A DNA stretch of 64,000 nucleotides from Stratiolaelaps scimitus (GCA_019614645.1 JABWDB010000008.1:186001-250000), one strand, 5' to 3'; counted from the first letter of the stretch, positions 24,335 to 38,139 are shown. Numbers and translations: made by a program. Notes: generated by a model from the letters alone, not told the origin.

Positions 24335-27300
24335 CGGCTAACATGGGACATGATTGGATAGATGGGTGAATGCATATTTTGCTCTTTGACGTCATCGCGA
24401 CATTATGATATAGTATTAATGGATGAATTTATAGTGTAATCGTGGTAAGTGTATCATGTACAAACATACATATATATATATATATATATCCTATAATAAA
24501 ATAATGCATGGTGTATAAGTACATTACGTAATGTTAATTACTCGGCGAGCGGGTGAGCTGCGCAATAGTCGACAAGTTATTGACAGTTACTATAATTGGC
24601 CGATAATTACCCACCGGTGTGGCACTGGGGTAACGGCAGACCCTTGGAACTACTCTCGGATTCGATCGGGTGTTGCATTCGAATCCCAAACGTGCACATG
24701 CAAATAGATGCAGTGTTGTACTTGCAGATTAGTCAACGACGTCGTAATTATTAATAATAATAACTTTATTAACCGTTTCACAACCACCAAGTTGGTATTT
24801 GCAGGGTATCACTCACCAGTGCTGAACACCGTATTCTTCCTTAAAGCTGCTCCGCTCTGGGAATAACCGTACGCGATTGAACATGTAAATTTTGGAGTTT
24901 TGTTTTAAATCCTATATTTTAAATGTTGTAGCACACCCGAGATGTCCATCACATTTGCTAAGAAAAATTATTCGACTCTCTTAAACTCTATAAGCCAGCG
25001 AAATTTACACGAGATTCACAAGAAATCCACTGCGCGCAAATACACCAGTCCGAGAGCGCAAATGCTGGCGCGTGCTGGGCAATCGCCTGATCCCAACTCG
25101 AGTAATATCCCACTTGTGTGTGATTCCGCGAAATGTACGCCCGTTTTCTTTTTAATGACAACAAACCGGAGCTGTTTATCGTTATTGCGCGAGTATTTTC
25201 CTGAATTTTCATCCCGCGAGCACAAATTGACAGGTGTCGAAATGTTACATGACAGTTACCTTCGTCAACCCCACCCGCTAGAAAATCCGTCCAGAGTACG
25301 TAAATACGTTCGTGAGTCATTTGCTCGATGAAATCTTGACGTCAGACTGTCATGGTCGACGGTTCGAGCACAGGATTGATTCGTTTTTGGGTGTATTGTC
25401 TCATCATCTTCATGAATCGCACGCGAAGAGTATCATTAGTCAGTTTTCAAGAACGAAATTCAGGATAGGGATTAGTCACTCAGGTCCTTCTTGTTGACAG
25501 CTCCCAAGAACGTCAAGGCGTAAGGCCGAAGTCGCTCAACGACAACGATACCTTCTCTAGTTCAGTAAGATTTCTGAGGTCTTGACAGCTACCAGCTGCC
25601 GATTATTCGTCACTGAACGTCTATTCGATAATAAATCGTCTAATACCAGGCAAAAAAGCCAACATGCTTTGTCTTTTTATCAAGAAGCATTCACGAGTGT
25701 CGACAATTGTGAAGTTGCTTTGCCGAATCATTATCTCAACCATATTGTTCAATTAGAACGTTTCAATTTGCAAAAAATACGGGAACAAAATGAAGCCACC
25801 TCCGATCACTTCTGATAGTCGCTCTTTACCAAAGGAAAACTGTACCCAAGGCATAGAAAGTACGATGCGTTAGAGAGTGATTTGGGCAGTTCATAGAATC
25901 CTAGGTGGTTTAAATTGTTATAAGTATGAACGTCGTTGTTAGCAGTTTGCGCAGGCTTGCGATCAAAAGACACAATTGAAACAGCAAGAGTTGAAAATAC
26001 GTTCATTCTATTCGATTTCGATAAATCGAGCCGGCCTAGCTACGTTTCATCCACGTTGTCGTGCTGTTAGTATAGCTATAATATAATGTGGAGACAGAAA
26101 TCATGACAAAGTGTTATGTTTCATAGTTTGTGTGAACCCCGATTCACTGAACTGAATTGGAAGGTTTTCGCAAATTATGAACGACCCTCCTAGATCATCG
26201 ATCGGCCATTGCAATAAGCGAGGGCACTGAACTATATATATATATTATTTTACTTACCACATCATACAACTAGAATTTATTCAAACATACAATAATTAGG
26301 AATTATTTGGGGGAGCGGGGTTAGTTGGGGACCGCGGGGGCCGAGGTCGACATTGTCCCGAGGAAGGCGATGGCATTGCCTCTCTGCCTCACAGCGAGGA
26401 ACAGACGTTGCAGACCATGCGCCCTTGTTCTCGGTGGTGTCATACCACTTATTCCATTACATGCGACGCTGTTGTTATGCTATGTGTTATTTTTTGACCA
26501 GGCCACCCACTCGTTCATTTTGGCTGACTCGAATCAAACTTCGCCATTACGCCCTTGAGCTAGAACGCTGACATTATTATGAATCTGCGGGGGAGATGCA
26601 GGTTCATGAGAAACTGGTATTCTCGGTGATAAATTTCGATAGGCACTCGTCTGCGGCACTGCTGACTCGTTCAGGCTGCTCCTGTAGGAGACTGCTACTC
26701 TTAGCCCGTCTACGGCGTTTTTACGGGGTTCTTATTCAGGATGTTACCATTAGAAATAAAGATTTCACACGAGCTATTTGTCTTTGCTTTGGGTAAACTT
26801 CTTAGCGCTTGTCATGGCATTCGTGCTTACTTACACACGGCATAAGTGTGCATCTATCTTCCTTCATCGATAAATTTGCATATTGTAAATGGGCATTCAC
26901 ACATTTCATGTGCTCAATCAATGATTCTCCACACAGATCTGTTCTATGTAATTTTAAAGCTGTTCCCAATAACCCTACTCGGCCCCCTCCGACAGCCAAT
27001 TCGGGGAACGGCTGTCAACAGAATTGTTCGTGCTTCGTCATAAATCATCATTAAAGAAAATACTTCCCGATTGAATTCTCAACCAAGAACCCGACGGAAC
27101 GGACAGAGAACGAACTTTGTAAATACATTTCGGGTAAACTGGAATGAGCGTTTTGACGACAATGGTCCAACCACTACTGTTACCATTATTAATCCGCCTA
27201 TGTATGTTGCTCTCACAAGAACAGATACTCGATCGTCCTCGTAGGGCATTAAGGAGAACTACAGAAACGTTCAGTGACGTTCACCTCAAATTGTGCAAAT

Positions 27301-27709
27301 CGCTATCAAAAAACCGCCTCTATTCGGTACTGGCACTGCTGTAGGCGAAATAATAGTAGGCGTATTTGTACGAAATAAAATCCACTACAACGTGTTATTA
27401 CTGTGGATCTAAAATAAAAATCAATTTTCCGGGCTGACATTTAACCTTACACCGTACTGCTAGTACTACCTGAAAACTACACATATACTCCTACACTTAA
27501 CTAACAGATGATTAGTGCCTCCCACATCATAGATATTATATATTGTATGATAAACCAGTCGAAAACCTGATTGACTATATGGCGTAGTTCGAATCGGAAA
27601 ATCCTCGTCTCTGATACAGAGTATAATTCAGCTGGGTAATAAGTATACATACGCCTCTATCAACATCCACGGCCTTTGTTACTATTTCCAAAATGCTATC
27701 GATTTGAGT
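24335..27709. other. Intergenic region, no supported gene
   Basis: Poly(A) signal of the coiled-coil gene at 24495-24500 and a (TA)n tract at 24469-24489. An ATG open frame of 129 codons (24942-25331 plus) starts MSITFAKKNYSTLL. Another open piece at 25582-25815 ends LERFNLQKIREQNE. Neither has a known domain. They could be decayed mobile-element or lineage-specific sequences. Confidence 0.35.
24469..24489. repeat. (TA)n microsatellite
   Basis: Uninterrupted TA dinucleotides just before a poly(A) signal, in the 3' UTR of the coiled-coil gene. Confidence 0.9.
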
Positions 27710-28390
27710 TTATGTGGTAATGAATGCCACCACTGTTCGCATATTTGATGTTTTCAATTTGTTGTTGCTGTTGCTGTTGTCGCCGCCGCCGACGCCAGCA
27801 CCATCATCTTCATCCCCATCTTCATCATCTAGGACTCGTTCGCTGGTTGCGACCAGCGGGTGTAAGGGGGCAGAGGTTACGATGTGACCGGCGCTTGTTC
27901 TATTAAGTACTATGTATTATGGCATGGCCTTTGCATGGCATCTGTGCTGGGCCAAGCCCTCTCGATCGCTCGAACGACCGCCTCACCGCGGCCACCGCTG
28001 CTGGCCGCGGCGCAACAACGTCGAGCATCGCCGTCCACGCGAACGCTCCATCGTGGTCTGGGTCGACAAATCCACCAACCCACTAGCGTCTTCGCTATCA
28101 TGTCTCAGCGTAAAATCGGCATCATCATCATAACGTTCATGAAGATTCTCATCTTGTTTCTTCTATTCAACTGCTACCCTCGTCCGGCTCCCACCGACAA
28201 TAACAGGCCGTACACGTCAGCGGCGGAGGCAGCGGCGGTAGCAGGTCCTTTCGCCTGAACAAATCTGTGCTGACGGAGTCACCTCTTTCTCCACGACAAT
28301 CGCCTCGATATCTGCGAGCGAGTCAGTCTCGTTCGTCCCAAATAACTGGCCGCCGTCTCTCGAAGACGTCGTCCGTGGCAACGACGCCGT
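27710..28390 (-). CDS. Tentative low-complexity acidic protein, 3' exons
   Basis: Three exon-like segments on the minus strand fit together in phase: 28390-28283 (36 codons, phase 0), 28162-27987 (phase 2, donor CG|GTGAGG) and 27842-27710 (stop at 27710-27712). The introns would be 120 and 144 bp, typical for this window. The reading gives TNETDSLADIEAIVVEKE, then DENLHERYDDDADFTLRHD, an Arg-rich patch, then VLDDEDGDEDDGAGVGGG and an Asn/Ser tail. The composition is acidic and disordered. The first acceptor has a poor pyrimidine tract and I found no initiator exon. No family is recognised. The opposite strand here gives only repetitive Leu/Pro/Ser frames, which favours the minus strand. Confidence 0.33.
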
Positions 28391-29202
28391 CTACGAATCG
28401 TTGTTGTTGATGTTGGTCTGCCCGCCCGCCCGCCGCTCGCATGTCTTGCCTATCCTGTAACTCGCTTCTGTGGCCAGCAAGAAACGGCCGTATCTGTTGA
28501 ATAGTATGAGCGATGTTGGTTACCTGCACGCATGACACTGGCATCTATCTACCTGCTTGAAAAATAACATTAATCCGCAAAGATCATCTTCATACACGCG
28601 AGACCGACGCACGCACACACACACACACACGTACAAACACAAAAACAGATACACAGACACACTTACAGACAGAGAAACACCTCGTCCATGGCAATTCTAT
28701 TTTCAAAACGATATGCACTCACCCACTCTCACTTATGAACGATTTGGGTTCGTCGTCATCCTTTGTCTATCTAGGATTTCGCTTGATACTATACTTCTAC
28801 GGTTGGTACCACTCGCGAACTTCGTCGATGTTTGGACGCAGTGGTTGTTGCTGCCGACTTCGTCGGCTGTTGAGGTGGCCGCTGTGGAATTAAGGGCCCC
28901 GTGACTTTTCATGGATGAAATAGACAAATTGAAATTGGCTTATTGGCTCGCTAGCTGGCTGGATAGACTGACTGACGTACCCGTTGGCCTGGGAAAATTC
29001 GCTTGAGTCGCGGGCGGGCGAAATGGCTGAAGCCTGCGGAAGCATTCAATGATGTACGTATATTAGCGTCATGAAGTGCTCTGTCGTCTCTGTAGCCACG
29101 TGCGCATCGGATGGAGGTAAGCGCTTAGCTGGGATTCAAAGCGAAGTTTCGGCCAAGTTGCTAGACGGCCGGACGGACGGACGGACGAGTCAAGGGTGAA
29201 TA

Positions 29203-29267
29203 CGGTTTCTGTTTTAATATAAACATAATATATATATGTATATATGTTTATATTAAAACAGAAACCG
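29203..29267. repeat. Perfect inverted repeat with AT-rich spacer
   Basis: Two perfectly complementary 25-nt arms (29203-29227, starting CGGTTTCTGTTTTAATATAA, and 29243-29267) flank a 15-nt AT spacer. The structure could form a long hairpin, like a miniature inverted-repeat element or a replication-slippage product. I see no obvious target-site duplication. Confidence 0.85.
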
Positions 29268-32200
29268 AAACAAGTCTGCTATGAATTACTGTACACCTGG
29301 TATACATCTATTCCTTCGAGTATACTATCAATGCATCATTAGGCGTACCTACCAACGGCTGTAACCGAACTCTTGCGGGCAGCTGTAACCGTAAAGGTCT
29401 AGGACTCATTACCTTCATCTGCATATGAATTGAGCTTCAACGCCAGACAACTCGCCGATCGCAGCAGCAGACACGTAACGATTTTCAAGCATCCGTTGTT
29501 TACATTGTCAACACCTTGGGGAGTATCGCGCTGTGTCCTTCGCTTGCACGCCTTGTTGAATCGTGGGATAGCTGCTCGAAGCGGATGGCGCAGTTTGCTC
29601 AAAAGGGGTCCGCCGAGAATGTTGTGGACAGGACAACTATACTTCATAGGCACAGCTTCGCTAAAGTTATCACGCCGATAATGTTAACAGCGCCGATCTC
29701 TTGCACGGCTCGCGTCGGTCTCGCATGAATCAATGTACCTCTTCAATAGCGGGAACGCTCCCAAACGGTCGCTGCAATATTAGGTTCCCACGTAAAGGCC
29801 GTCAGGGACCACCTGACGATCCATTTTGTCACTTACGTTAATACAACATGAACAAATATTATCTAAATTTAACTATAGTGCCAAATGACCATCGACAGGT
29901 CGTTGAATAGAAAGTCGTTGTGGCAAATATTCACATAGATCAATAGATGAATCGATCATTAAACGTAGTCAATAGCTGTGTCGTAAAGACGTCCGCTCTC
30001 ATCACAGCTCACATCATTCGGGTGTCTGTGTTCGCATAATACCAACGGGTTGCAGGAGGCGTGCGCCATGCAAACGCTGTCAAACTGGCTATATTCTGCA
30101 TCACTTTGTAAACACGTGATACGAGGCAGAGTAGATAGGATGACCCAAAGGTGTACCGCTTTTTCGCAGTTTTCTACGATGAGTGTCAAAGAATTGGACA
30201 AAATAGAGTAAATATATCGATGATATGCGCGATAGCGTGAAAATGCTTACAGCCATCATATTGCGAGCATGGCTTCAAGTAGTATTGACTGATAGAATTA
30301 TGTTTTCGCATAATGGCTTCGAATAGACGATAATCAACGGCACCCAATTGGTCATCTAGCGAATCTTCTAACGGATCGCTGCCGTTGATTACACAGATGG
30401 CGAGTTGCTTTTCTTAGCCTGAGCAGGGTACCTGCGCTGCAGGCATCATGCGTGCGTATTCGTTCTGGCTCGGTTTTGGGTTTTGTACAACTACATCCAG
30501 TACGGCACAGAAGTATCTATTCTGGTAGTTTTTTCTTCTCATACAGACTAATACAGCTGCCTCAGAGCGACATACAATGATGCACTGTGGCAAGATAGTT
30601 CAAACAAAACCCCTAGCCGATATTAGAACTTGAAAGCTATGATTATTATTTTGAAAGTTAATATTAATTATGTGGATTAATAGGGATGCGTATTCGTTGA
30701 ATATATATACATAAGCTAGGTCAGTATATAACTAGACCGTGAGATCACATTTCATATATACTATTGCGCTTCGAATCGATGAAGCCGAATGACGTCATTG
30801 GCTCTCCTAAATCAGCGTAGATACCGCCGCGGTGAAATCAATGAGGATCCGGGTGGATCGATAAAAGTGCCCACGAAACGAGCAGTGAATGCGGTTATAT
30901 GCGCTCTCAAAATTAATAATAATTTTAAGATTTCAAAATTAACATAATTTTCCCAATCTAATATAAGCCAACCAAGTTACCAACCAAGAGCTGTATTTAG
31001 CTGCTACTTAGTAGCTCTCATCAAGTCGCAAATCAACAGCGCAGGCCCTGGTCCTATATTGGATTAACTGAAGACTTCGGTTTGCCTCAACGCTAACGAC
31101 CAAGAGCACTTCCGATTTCTACGATTCCTTCAACAAGCCACGATCAGTTCCGACACCCCTGTGCTATGTTTAAACATCAGGACGATGTCGTATTGTAGAT
31201 CGTCCAGTGCCACCTCGGCGCAAGCGGCCGCCCTTCCTTCCTCAGCTCATAATAATTTTCTCATCCCATATAAAAAAATTTCGTAACGATTAAATCGAAT
31301 CAGTTCATATCAGACGCTGACACGTGCACAAATAACTTGGTCCCAGTTATATCTCTCTCGCTTTTTCTCGGTGCGGTCGTATATGCGCGCGCTATTTATT
31401 TATTAACCGCACTGTTCGTGGTATATTGTGACAGAGTTTTACTAAGAGATGTATATAATAAACACTTCAACACTTCCGTCTTGGGTCAAAAGGTTAGAAG
31501 CAGGAGTAGAGAGGTCCAGTGGATTGTGTGTCACCTTTCGATTCTGCTGTCGCTGACCACGTTCACCTTTAACGTTGTCTAACCGTTTTTATTTTGGGTT
31601 AATTAACTGCCTCCGCAAATCGTTAACAAACACACCGATCGAGACACTACAGCCTCGGTATAGGCGAAATATTTCGGTAATGACTTCTAAGGGGTGACTC
31701 TATATTCAATGATGGCACACATAGCAAACAATTACTTTAATTGATCACTAGGTTTAAAGTAAACTTTCTCCTCGTCTGTAGCAACTCGACTGGCGTGAGT
31801 CGTTCTGGCTTGAGTCGTCATAAACTCGAACAATGCACTAACTATAACAACAATATGTTTCGATAATCAAAATATAATCGGACGCTGTCTCCAATTAGCG
31901 GAATGTCAATACACAATCTGTACAAGGAGCAATAGTGATTCTTACTAATTAGTTGCTCGTCAATTCTAGACGACGTCATCTTCAATAATGACTCAGCTCA
32001 TAAGGAGAAACTCGTCGTAACTATTTAATAGAGTCGATTTAAATGAGACACTGACACCTGCACAAATAAAATGGTCCCAGTCACACTATATTATATACTA
32101 ATAATACTATATACTAATAATACTCACTATAACACTAGGCACTCATCGATGCTTCGAATCACCCTAACAAATTTCAGCATGTTACACTCAGCTCGTTGGA

Positions 32201-33441
32201 AAATTCCGCCTCCGAGACATACACTGCACGGATATTGACACAATTATGTGCCACATCTCAGTATAGATTTCGATAGAAAATAGCAAAAGTAGACGAACTG
32301 CTCAAATCTCAACTGCGCTACCACTGTACGCTACGCTATTTCATCATAGTTTTAGTTATAGACGGTCAAGAAACGTTTATACGCTGTTCTGCTGGTTTTT
32401 AGCAGTCTCTTTACCCGAGAAAACCATAAATACTAGTGCTGTCCCAACTCTGAGCGATCATAAAAGCACTTGCACAGATACCTCTGCATAGAAACCTGCA
32501 CCGCTGTGTGCGGGTGGCTCTGTAACTGCCGAAAGACCAACGAAGGCCGAAGTGTCGTGTTGAGCTATCACTAAAACATCTATCTTGCTTCTGATGACTC
32601 TTGTTAAATGTGCGGGGTGCGTTCGGGAACGCGTTTCCTTGAGGACCTTCCCTGTTTCCGGAGGCAGAAAGATCGACTTTTAACAGCAGAACATAGCCTA
32701 GACAGCGGCTTAACTGTTCGTGTATTCTATGGCCGACGCCACCTTCACAAAACTGAGTGAAAGTTGTAGCTATATATGCAATAAAGCTGCGACAGTAGCA
32801 GCAGCGGCAGCAACAACAACAACAAAGTATTGTGCACTGAAATGCATCAATGTAGACAGTTTCAACGTTATCGCTTAGATAGTTGGTTAGTCTCACGATC
32901 ATTCATGCGCAAACAACATAGAACTAAATTAGCCTACTTTAATTAGCTAAATTAGCCTGAGTATATTCCATTATATATATTTATTATAATATATTAAACG
33001 TTACAATAGGTCGGAATTTCTAGGGCCTGAGTATTATATTCCTTTGATTGTTCCCATGCATTTGATTCTCTTGGCAGCTTTAGTATTTCCACGCAACTGC
33101 TTATTGCGATTATCGTGCGTACAGCCAACTTCAGTCTTCTGTCAGTATCAGCCTCCTATTGGTCTGTAAATTTGAGATTACCTACATGACGTACGATCGA
33201 TTTTGTAAACTTTGGATTTTCCGAACAAATTTCCCCACAGCCATTGTTTATTCATGATGATCGTTGCCTTGCAGCCCTAGCCGCACAAACTCTATATCCC
33301 GACAAACGTGCATCTCGACTTACCCATTATTATTTTTACATCGAAGTCTGTTCCGAATTCAAAGGCAAACAGTCATCGATTCTATTGGTCTTATTGTTAT
33401 GCGCTATGATATTATATGGTAGCACTTGCCTTGGTTAGTCA

Positions 33442-33469
33442 CCTCTCTCTCTCTTTGTCTCTCTCTCTC
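33442..33469. repeat. (CT)n microsatellite
   Basis: Two CT runs separated by TTGT. Confidence 0.85.
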
Positions 33470-35221
33470 CTTCTTGACACCGAATGTATTAATTGCCCAA
33501 TTAATGTTGCAGTAGATAAGTTGCCCCATTGTCATTCTATAGATTGCAATCGTGTCTATCGTTTCACTCCCGCGGCTGTCACAGGTGATCCCAGTGGGAG
33601 CTGGTTGTTGAGAGCCGGTACCCTCGAGACAACATCGACGCGATGTATTGGCCAGCCTACCTGCCGGTTCGGCTACACCGTACAGTAACCGGATGTGGCT
33701 CAATAGTACTAGCAGTAGTAGTCGTTGCATGCCCTGACCTTCCACGGTGTACCTCTCCCACGAGTAGACGAGCGTTGCAAGCGTGCCAGGCGGATGCCCT
33801 CTATTCATGATGAATATCGTTGCTGTTAGAGCGCGACAATCGTGTCTGTTTCTCACACAGATTTGCACACAATCGCTCCCCGCTGAACGCAGGCGCTGTC
33901 ACAACAGCATCAGCGATAGCTGCTGCAGCGGCAGCAGCTGTCCCCGTAGCTATAGAATAGTTTGACGGACGGTGCAGTTTGGCGTCGGCGGCGGTCATCC
34001 GCCTCCTCACAAGATCTTATTCTGCAATCCACAGCGCCCTCTGGGGCCAACGGCTGAGTCGTCATATGCTGTTGCTGCTCGTGTTGCTCTATAGCCGCTG
34101 CTAGAGCGAATTGAAGTCAGCGGGTGGCTCGCCGGCCTGCCGAATAATCCACTGGGATAGGGTGTTGTTGGTTGCTTGGTTGGGTTGCACGCCGCTCACC
34201 CCAGTTCATCAGTGGTCCCGCTCGCAACAGCAGCAGCAGCACCAGCATCATCAGCCGCGGCGCTGTAAATCGGGAGAGCGTGTAGCCGGTTGTTGGTTCA
34301 CATTTTCCCACAAAGCGATGTCGACCGGCCCCCCCACTGGTGAACATTGGATAGAGGGAGAGCTTCTCTCCACATCGGCAGAGCGCTACGAGACGCTCAA
34401 CTCCTCTTGAGCGCTTTTCTTGCGCCATTCGGTGCCTGCAGTCGCCCGATAAGAGACTGTCACATTTTGGTGCTGCGATCGTCAGCAGAATCACGCCGAC
34501 GTTCTGTCCGTCAGGACGTTGTGGGCAACTTGTGATACCTTCAGTAGAAGGCGGTCGAGGAGGAGAGGAACGGATGTCGAGGCAGCACGAGAAATCGACA
34601 ATTTGACTTGGGAACCATATGAGCTTGCTCTTGTTGTTGTCATCGCGTGTGTGCATGTTTATGAAGAATAAGGAACTCTGTAGGGCTGCGGAAGGGTTAA
34701 GGCGAGACTAGGCGATCGAATGATGTCGAGTTTGTGACGGTAGCTCAGTGACAACTGCACGTTGAACAACTGACAGTGTTGTTCACCATTTTGGTATTGG
34801 CAACTCGTGCGTGACGCCGTGAATCGCCTTGGCGAACTTCTCATGTGGACGCCTGTGGGCTGATCGTAAACAGCTGTGTTGTGGTGGCGACGTGGTCGCT
34901 CGCTCTGTCGGTGAGCAGGTGTGAAGGAATGGATTATTACTGGTGGGGGTCAGTTAAGCTGACATTGTACTGAGTTTCAGGGTTTCTTCAGAGCAGTACC
35001 GTCGAGTGTGTGTCAAAGCGAGGAGGATCTCCTTATCCACCCTTGAGCAAAGTGCGAGTGGATTTAGTAATTGAATACTTATTAGTTTGTTATATATACA
35101 TATATATATATACGAAAAAAAATCCGGACAATATATACCTACCACGAAGAGGTACCTTGTACCTACCTATAAGACAATATATACTACCTAGAACAGGGCG
35201 GAGACGGTATTCAGTGCCACA

Positions 35222-35785
35222 ATGGGAAAAACTGCCAGCAAGCTCTCACCCGCTGACCTTAAGGATTTTAAAAGCTGCTCCCATTTCACGGAGAAGGAGA
35301 TCGGGGACTTTTACAGCAACTTCCACAAGGCCTATCCCAAAGGTCGAATGAGCACTGATCAGCTGCAGGCGATGTACGCCAAACTGTTCCCTGATGGCAA
35401 TGCGGACGAGTTTGCTGAGAACGTATTTCGAGTGATCGATCAGGACGGAGATGGCACCGTCGATTTCCGTGAGTACCTCGTGTCGATGAGCGCCACTCTG
35501 CGCGGTGATCCTCTGGAGATCTTGCGACGTGCCTTCCTTCTATATGACGTCGATGGGGACGGTTTCATCACGGAGGATGAAATGAGCTCAATCTTCATGA
35601 GCTACCACAGACTACGTGGTGGATCGGGAAGCCTTGATCAAAGTGCCAAACAGATCATTCGACAGTTCGACACGAACCACGATCACAAGCTGAGCTTCGA
35701 AGAGTTTGTGCAGTGCGCGCAGAAAATGCCGAAAATCGTCGACCAGATGATATCACAGAGGAGGACCAGTGTTGGCACAAAGTGA
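35222..35785 (+). CDS. Neuronal calcium sensor family EF-hand protein
   Basis: A single uninterrupted 187-codon frame. The N-terminus MGKTASKLSP fits the MGxxxS N-myristoylation signal of hippocalcin, neurocalcin and frequenin. There are four EF-hands. EF1 (about 30-60) is degenerate and the family CPxG becomes YPKG. EF2 has loop D73-E84 (DQDGDGTVDFRE), EF3 has D109-E120 (DVDGDGFITEDE), and EF4 has D150-E161 (DTNHDHKLSFEE), where the usual Gly6 is His. Length is close to the family norm of 190-200. NCS proteins switch membrane association with calcium and regulate kinases, cyclases or channels in neurons. It is too divergent from hippocalcin or frequenin to assign a subtype. The absence of introns in the coding region is unusual for the family and for this window. 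The start has CACA before the ATG (-3 is A). Confidence 0.88.
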   Translation: MGKTASKLSPADLKDFKSCSHFTEKEIGDFYSNFHKAYPKGRMSTDQLQAMYAKLFPDGNADEFAENVFRVIDQDGDGTVDFREYLVSMSATLRGDPLEILRRAFLLYDVDGDGFITEDEMSSIFMSYHRLRGGSGSLDQSAKQIIRQFDTNHDHKLSFEEFVQCAQKMPKIVDQMISQRRTSVGTK

Positions 35786-37354
35786 ACTCAACGCTACGAA
35801 CGAGTAGATGTCAACGAACAACATTTAGCAACGAACAAAATTCACCATACAACCTAATATGAATTGTTCGAAAAAACCACCTCTCCAAAAATACTACTAT
35901 TTAGAAACAACATATATATATTTAGTAATACTAATCCAATAGTTGGACTGTACAATTATTGTTGTAGACACGAGCCAGCCGAACTAGACGACTTCATATT
36001 CGTGGCCCCTTTCCACGCGTTTCGATGCTCGGAACAGTTCAACGAAACATGCCTATATCTCTGCTGTCTTCCAATGTGCTAAGCTTCATGAGTCTGGTGA
36101 TTGTCGCCTGTCGTTGTTTTGTCGCTGTGGTGGCAACATTGATCGGCAGCCGAGGAAGCTATCCAGCTGATAGCAGATAGATTATAAATACAGATATAGG
36201 AACGTGCAATAATGCATTAGAATATATATATATAAACACATTTACATAGAGACACCCGATGTATACAGCTAGCAACAACAACAACAGTAGCAACAACAAC
36301 GAAGAGCCGTTTGATATATCGTTATCAGAGGTCGTTTAATGTGCTGTTTGTCCTATTTGTGATGCTGCTGTGGCTCGTCTTGTTTGACTGCAAACGCGCA
36401 AAGCAACGGAAGACGATCGTTCGCCGGGTCTATCTGGCTCTGTCTGTAAATGGGCAGCAATCACTGCCAGTTCGGACATTGAACACAAAGGCAAATGACC
36501 CCCACCAGCAATTTTCATTCCTCTTTATTATCCAATTCGTCATGGTTGTTCGTATTCGTCAAGATGGATACCTCTCCCGTTTGAGTGTATTCTTGCCGCA
36601 ACAATACTGTCAAATGGGAGTATTGTCATCGTTCTTGTGCGCGCAACCGACCTGCGAATGCAACAACGATGAAGCAAGCCTTCTCTCGTAGGATTTCGTT
36701 TGTAAATTTTCTTCTTCTGGAAAAAAAATTCTGACAAAAATACCACCAAGTATAAAGCATCTTGAGAAGGGTCTGAGCGTTAATCTGTCCACCCGTACGC
36801 GGAACGTACGGCCGGCAGCACGCGTCGACAGCGGAAATGCTCCTCCGGACAATATTTCTAGTTGTTGAACAGGCCAGACTTGTATAGGCTCATGTAGAGA
36901 CGGCAGATTATGGAATCCGTACGAAATAATGCCCATTTAATAGTTCAACGCTGTTCATCTCTCCGTCTTTCTTCTCGTTCGCGTTGCTCGTCCATAACAG
37001 GAGTAAGTGATTGGCCTGCTGGTCGACAGTTGACAACTGTCGGAAAAAGCGGGACTCGAAGAAGGCATCAAGGGGCAACCTTTCTAAATGTGCGACTGAG
37101 AGATTTATCTTTGCCTGCACAGCGACGTATTATACTTACGGATCAGCGACATTTGTATGATTACAGCGTTTGAAAGCAAGGCCGCCGATCCAGACGACAT
37201 AATCTGGCGAGGCAAGTAAGATACATCTTTCTGTTGAATTTCATAGAATTTCTGACAATCAGCAACAACAACAACAGCGTCTGAGGTGACAGCAGAAATT
37301 TCAACCGCTTCGGCAGCAGGAGCCGCGAGATCACCTTCTTTGCAATGAATATGA

Positions 37355-37386
<32 letters not shown>

Positions 37387-38139
37387 TTATGATCCATAGG
37401 TGGATGGGCTGAGCGAACAATGAGTACCTCTTCTTGTGACAGCATAGAAGAAGAATATACTATCGACCTCCTTACTAGCCATTTAATTAGTCAAAAGTAG
37501 AACGCATAATAATGCATTAGTAGCATATAATAGGTTATATGCCAATAGATCAATGTGTGAATTCGTCTTTGATTTCTATGCAGTGTATCGCTGCTTTCTG
37601 CTCGTAGAGATACTACTTTATTTTTGTGTTATGACGTTTATAATGGAAATCGACATCCTCACTAATATTGACTGTGTTTATATATGTATATGCAGGTAGC
37701 AAATGGCCAAGATTTCGCAGAAAGTGGTGAAACCGAGAAAATCGGGTTTTGATGCAAGAAAAAGTCGTTGTTTTGTGATGCTTTGAGGCGCCTGTCAGTG
37801 GTCAACAATGAAATGCTGACGGATTTCTCACATTTCGTTGCGTCTGCAGTATTATGTGATTATATATGTAAGTCTGATTAGGGGTGTACTGTATAAAGGA
37901 CTCCACAGGGAGCTCCCGTATAATTTTGATTACGGTGGAATATTTGTACAGCGAGATAACTGACGTATGACACACCGACTGAAGTTGAGATTCTTTAGTC
38001 AACGGATTTTTCACTCATTGGAAATGTAATTTAATCCAGATCCTTTATTTGGATATATTATAGTCTGATTCGGGTCTCTGGCACAGACCCTAAGTACCAG
38101 TACCTAAAGTAGCATCGTAAACGTAAAAAAAACGTATAA

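Larger units (their letters stand above)
28391..35221. other. Long gene-poor interval upstream of the EF-hand gene
   Basis: Holds (AC)n at about 28612-28631, (GGAC)n at about 29168-29187, a long inverted repeat at 29203-29267, and (CT)n at about 33442-33469. CAG/CTG-rich and CpG-containing sequence at about 33.8-34.6 kb looks like a 5' UTR or promoter. Several frames stay open at 29399-29740 on both strands but match nothing. The final kilobase probably includes the 5' UTR of the EF-hand gene. Confidence 0.4.

Noticed and set aside
32411..32902. 163-codon minus frame
   Set aside because: The Cys run comes from a GCA/GCAACA repeat; there is no domain and no partner exon.
34117..34656. 179-codon minus frame
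   Set aside because: It lies in GC-rich CAG-repeat sequence upstream of the EF-hand gene; the composition is unlike a protein.
36311..36691. 126-codon frame with a hydrophobic start after the EF-hand gene
   Set aside because: Probably chance opening in the 3' UTR; no homology and no splice partners.
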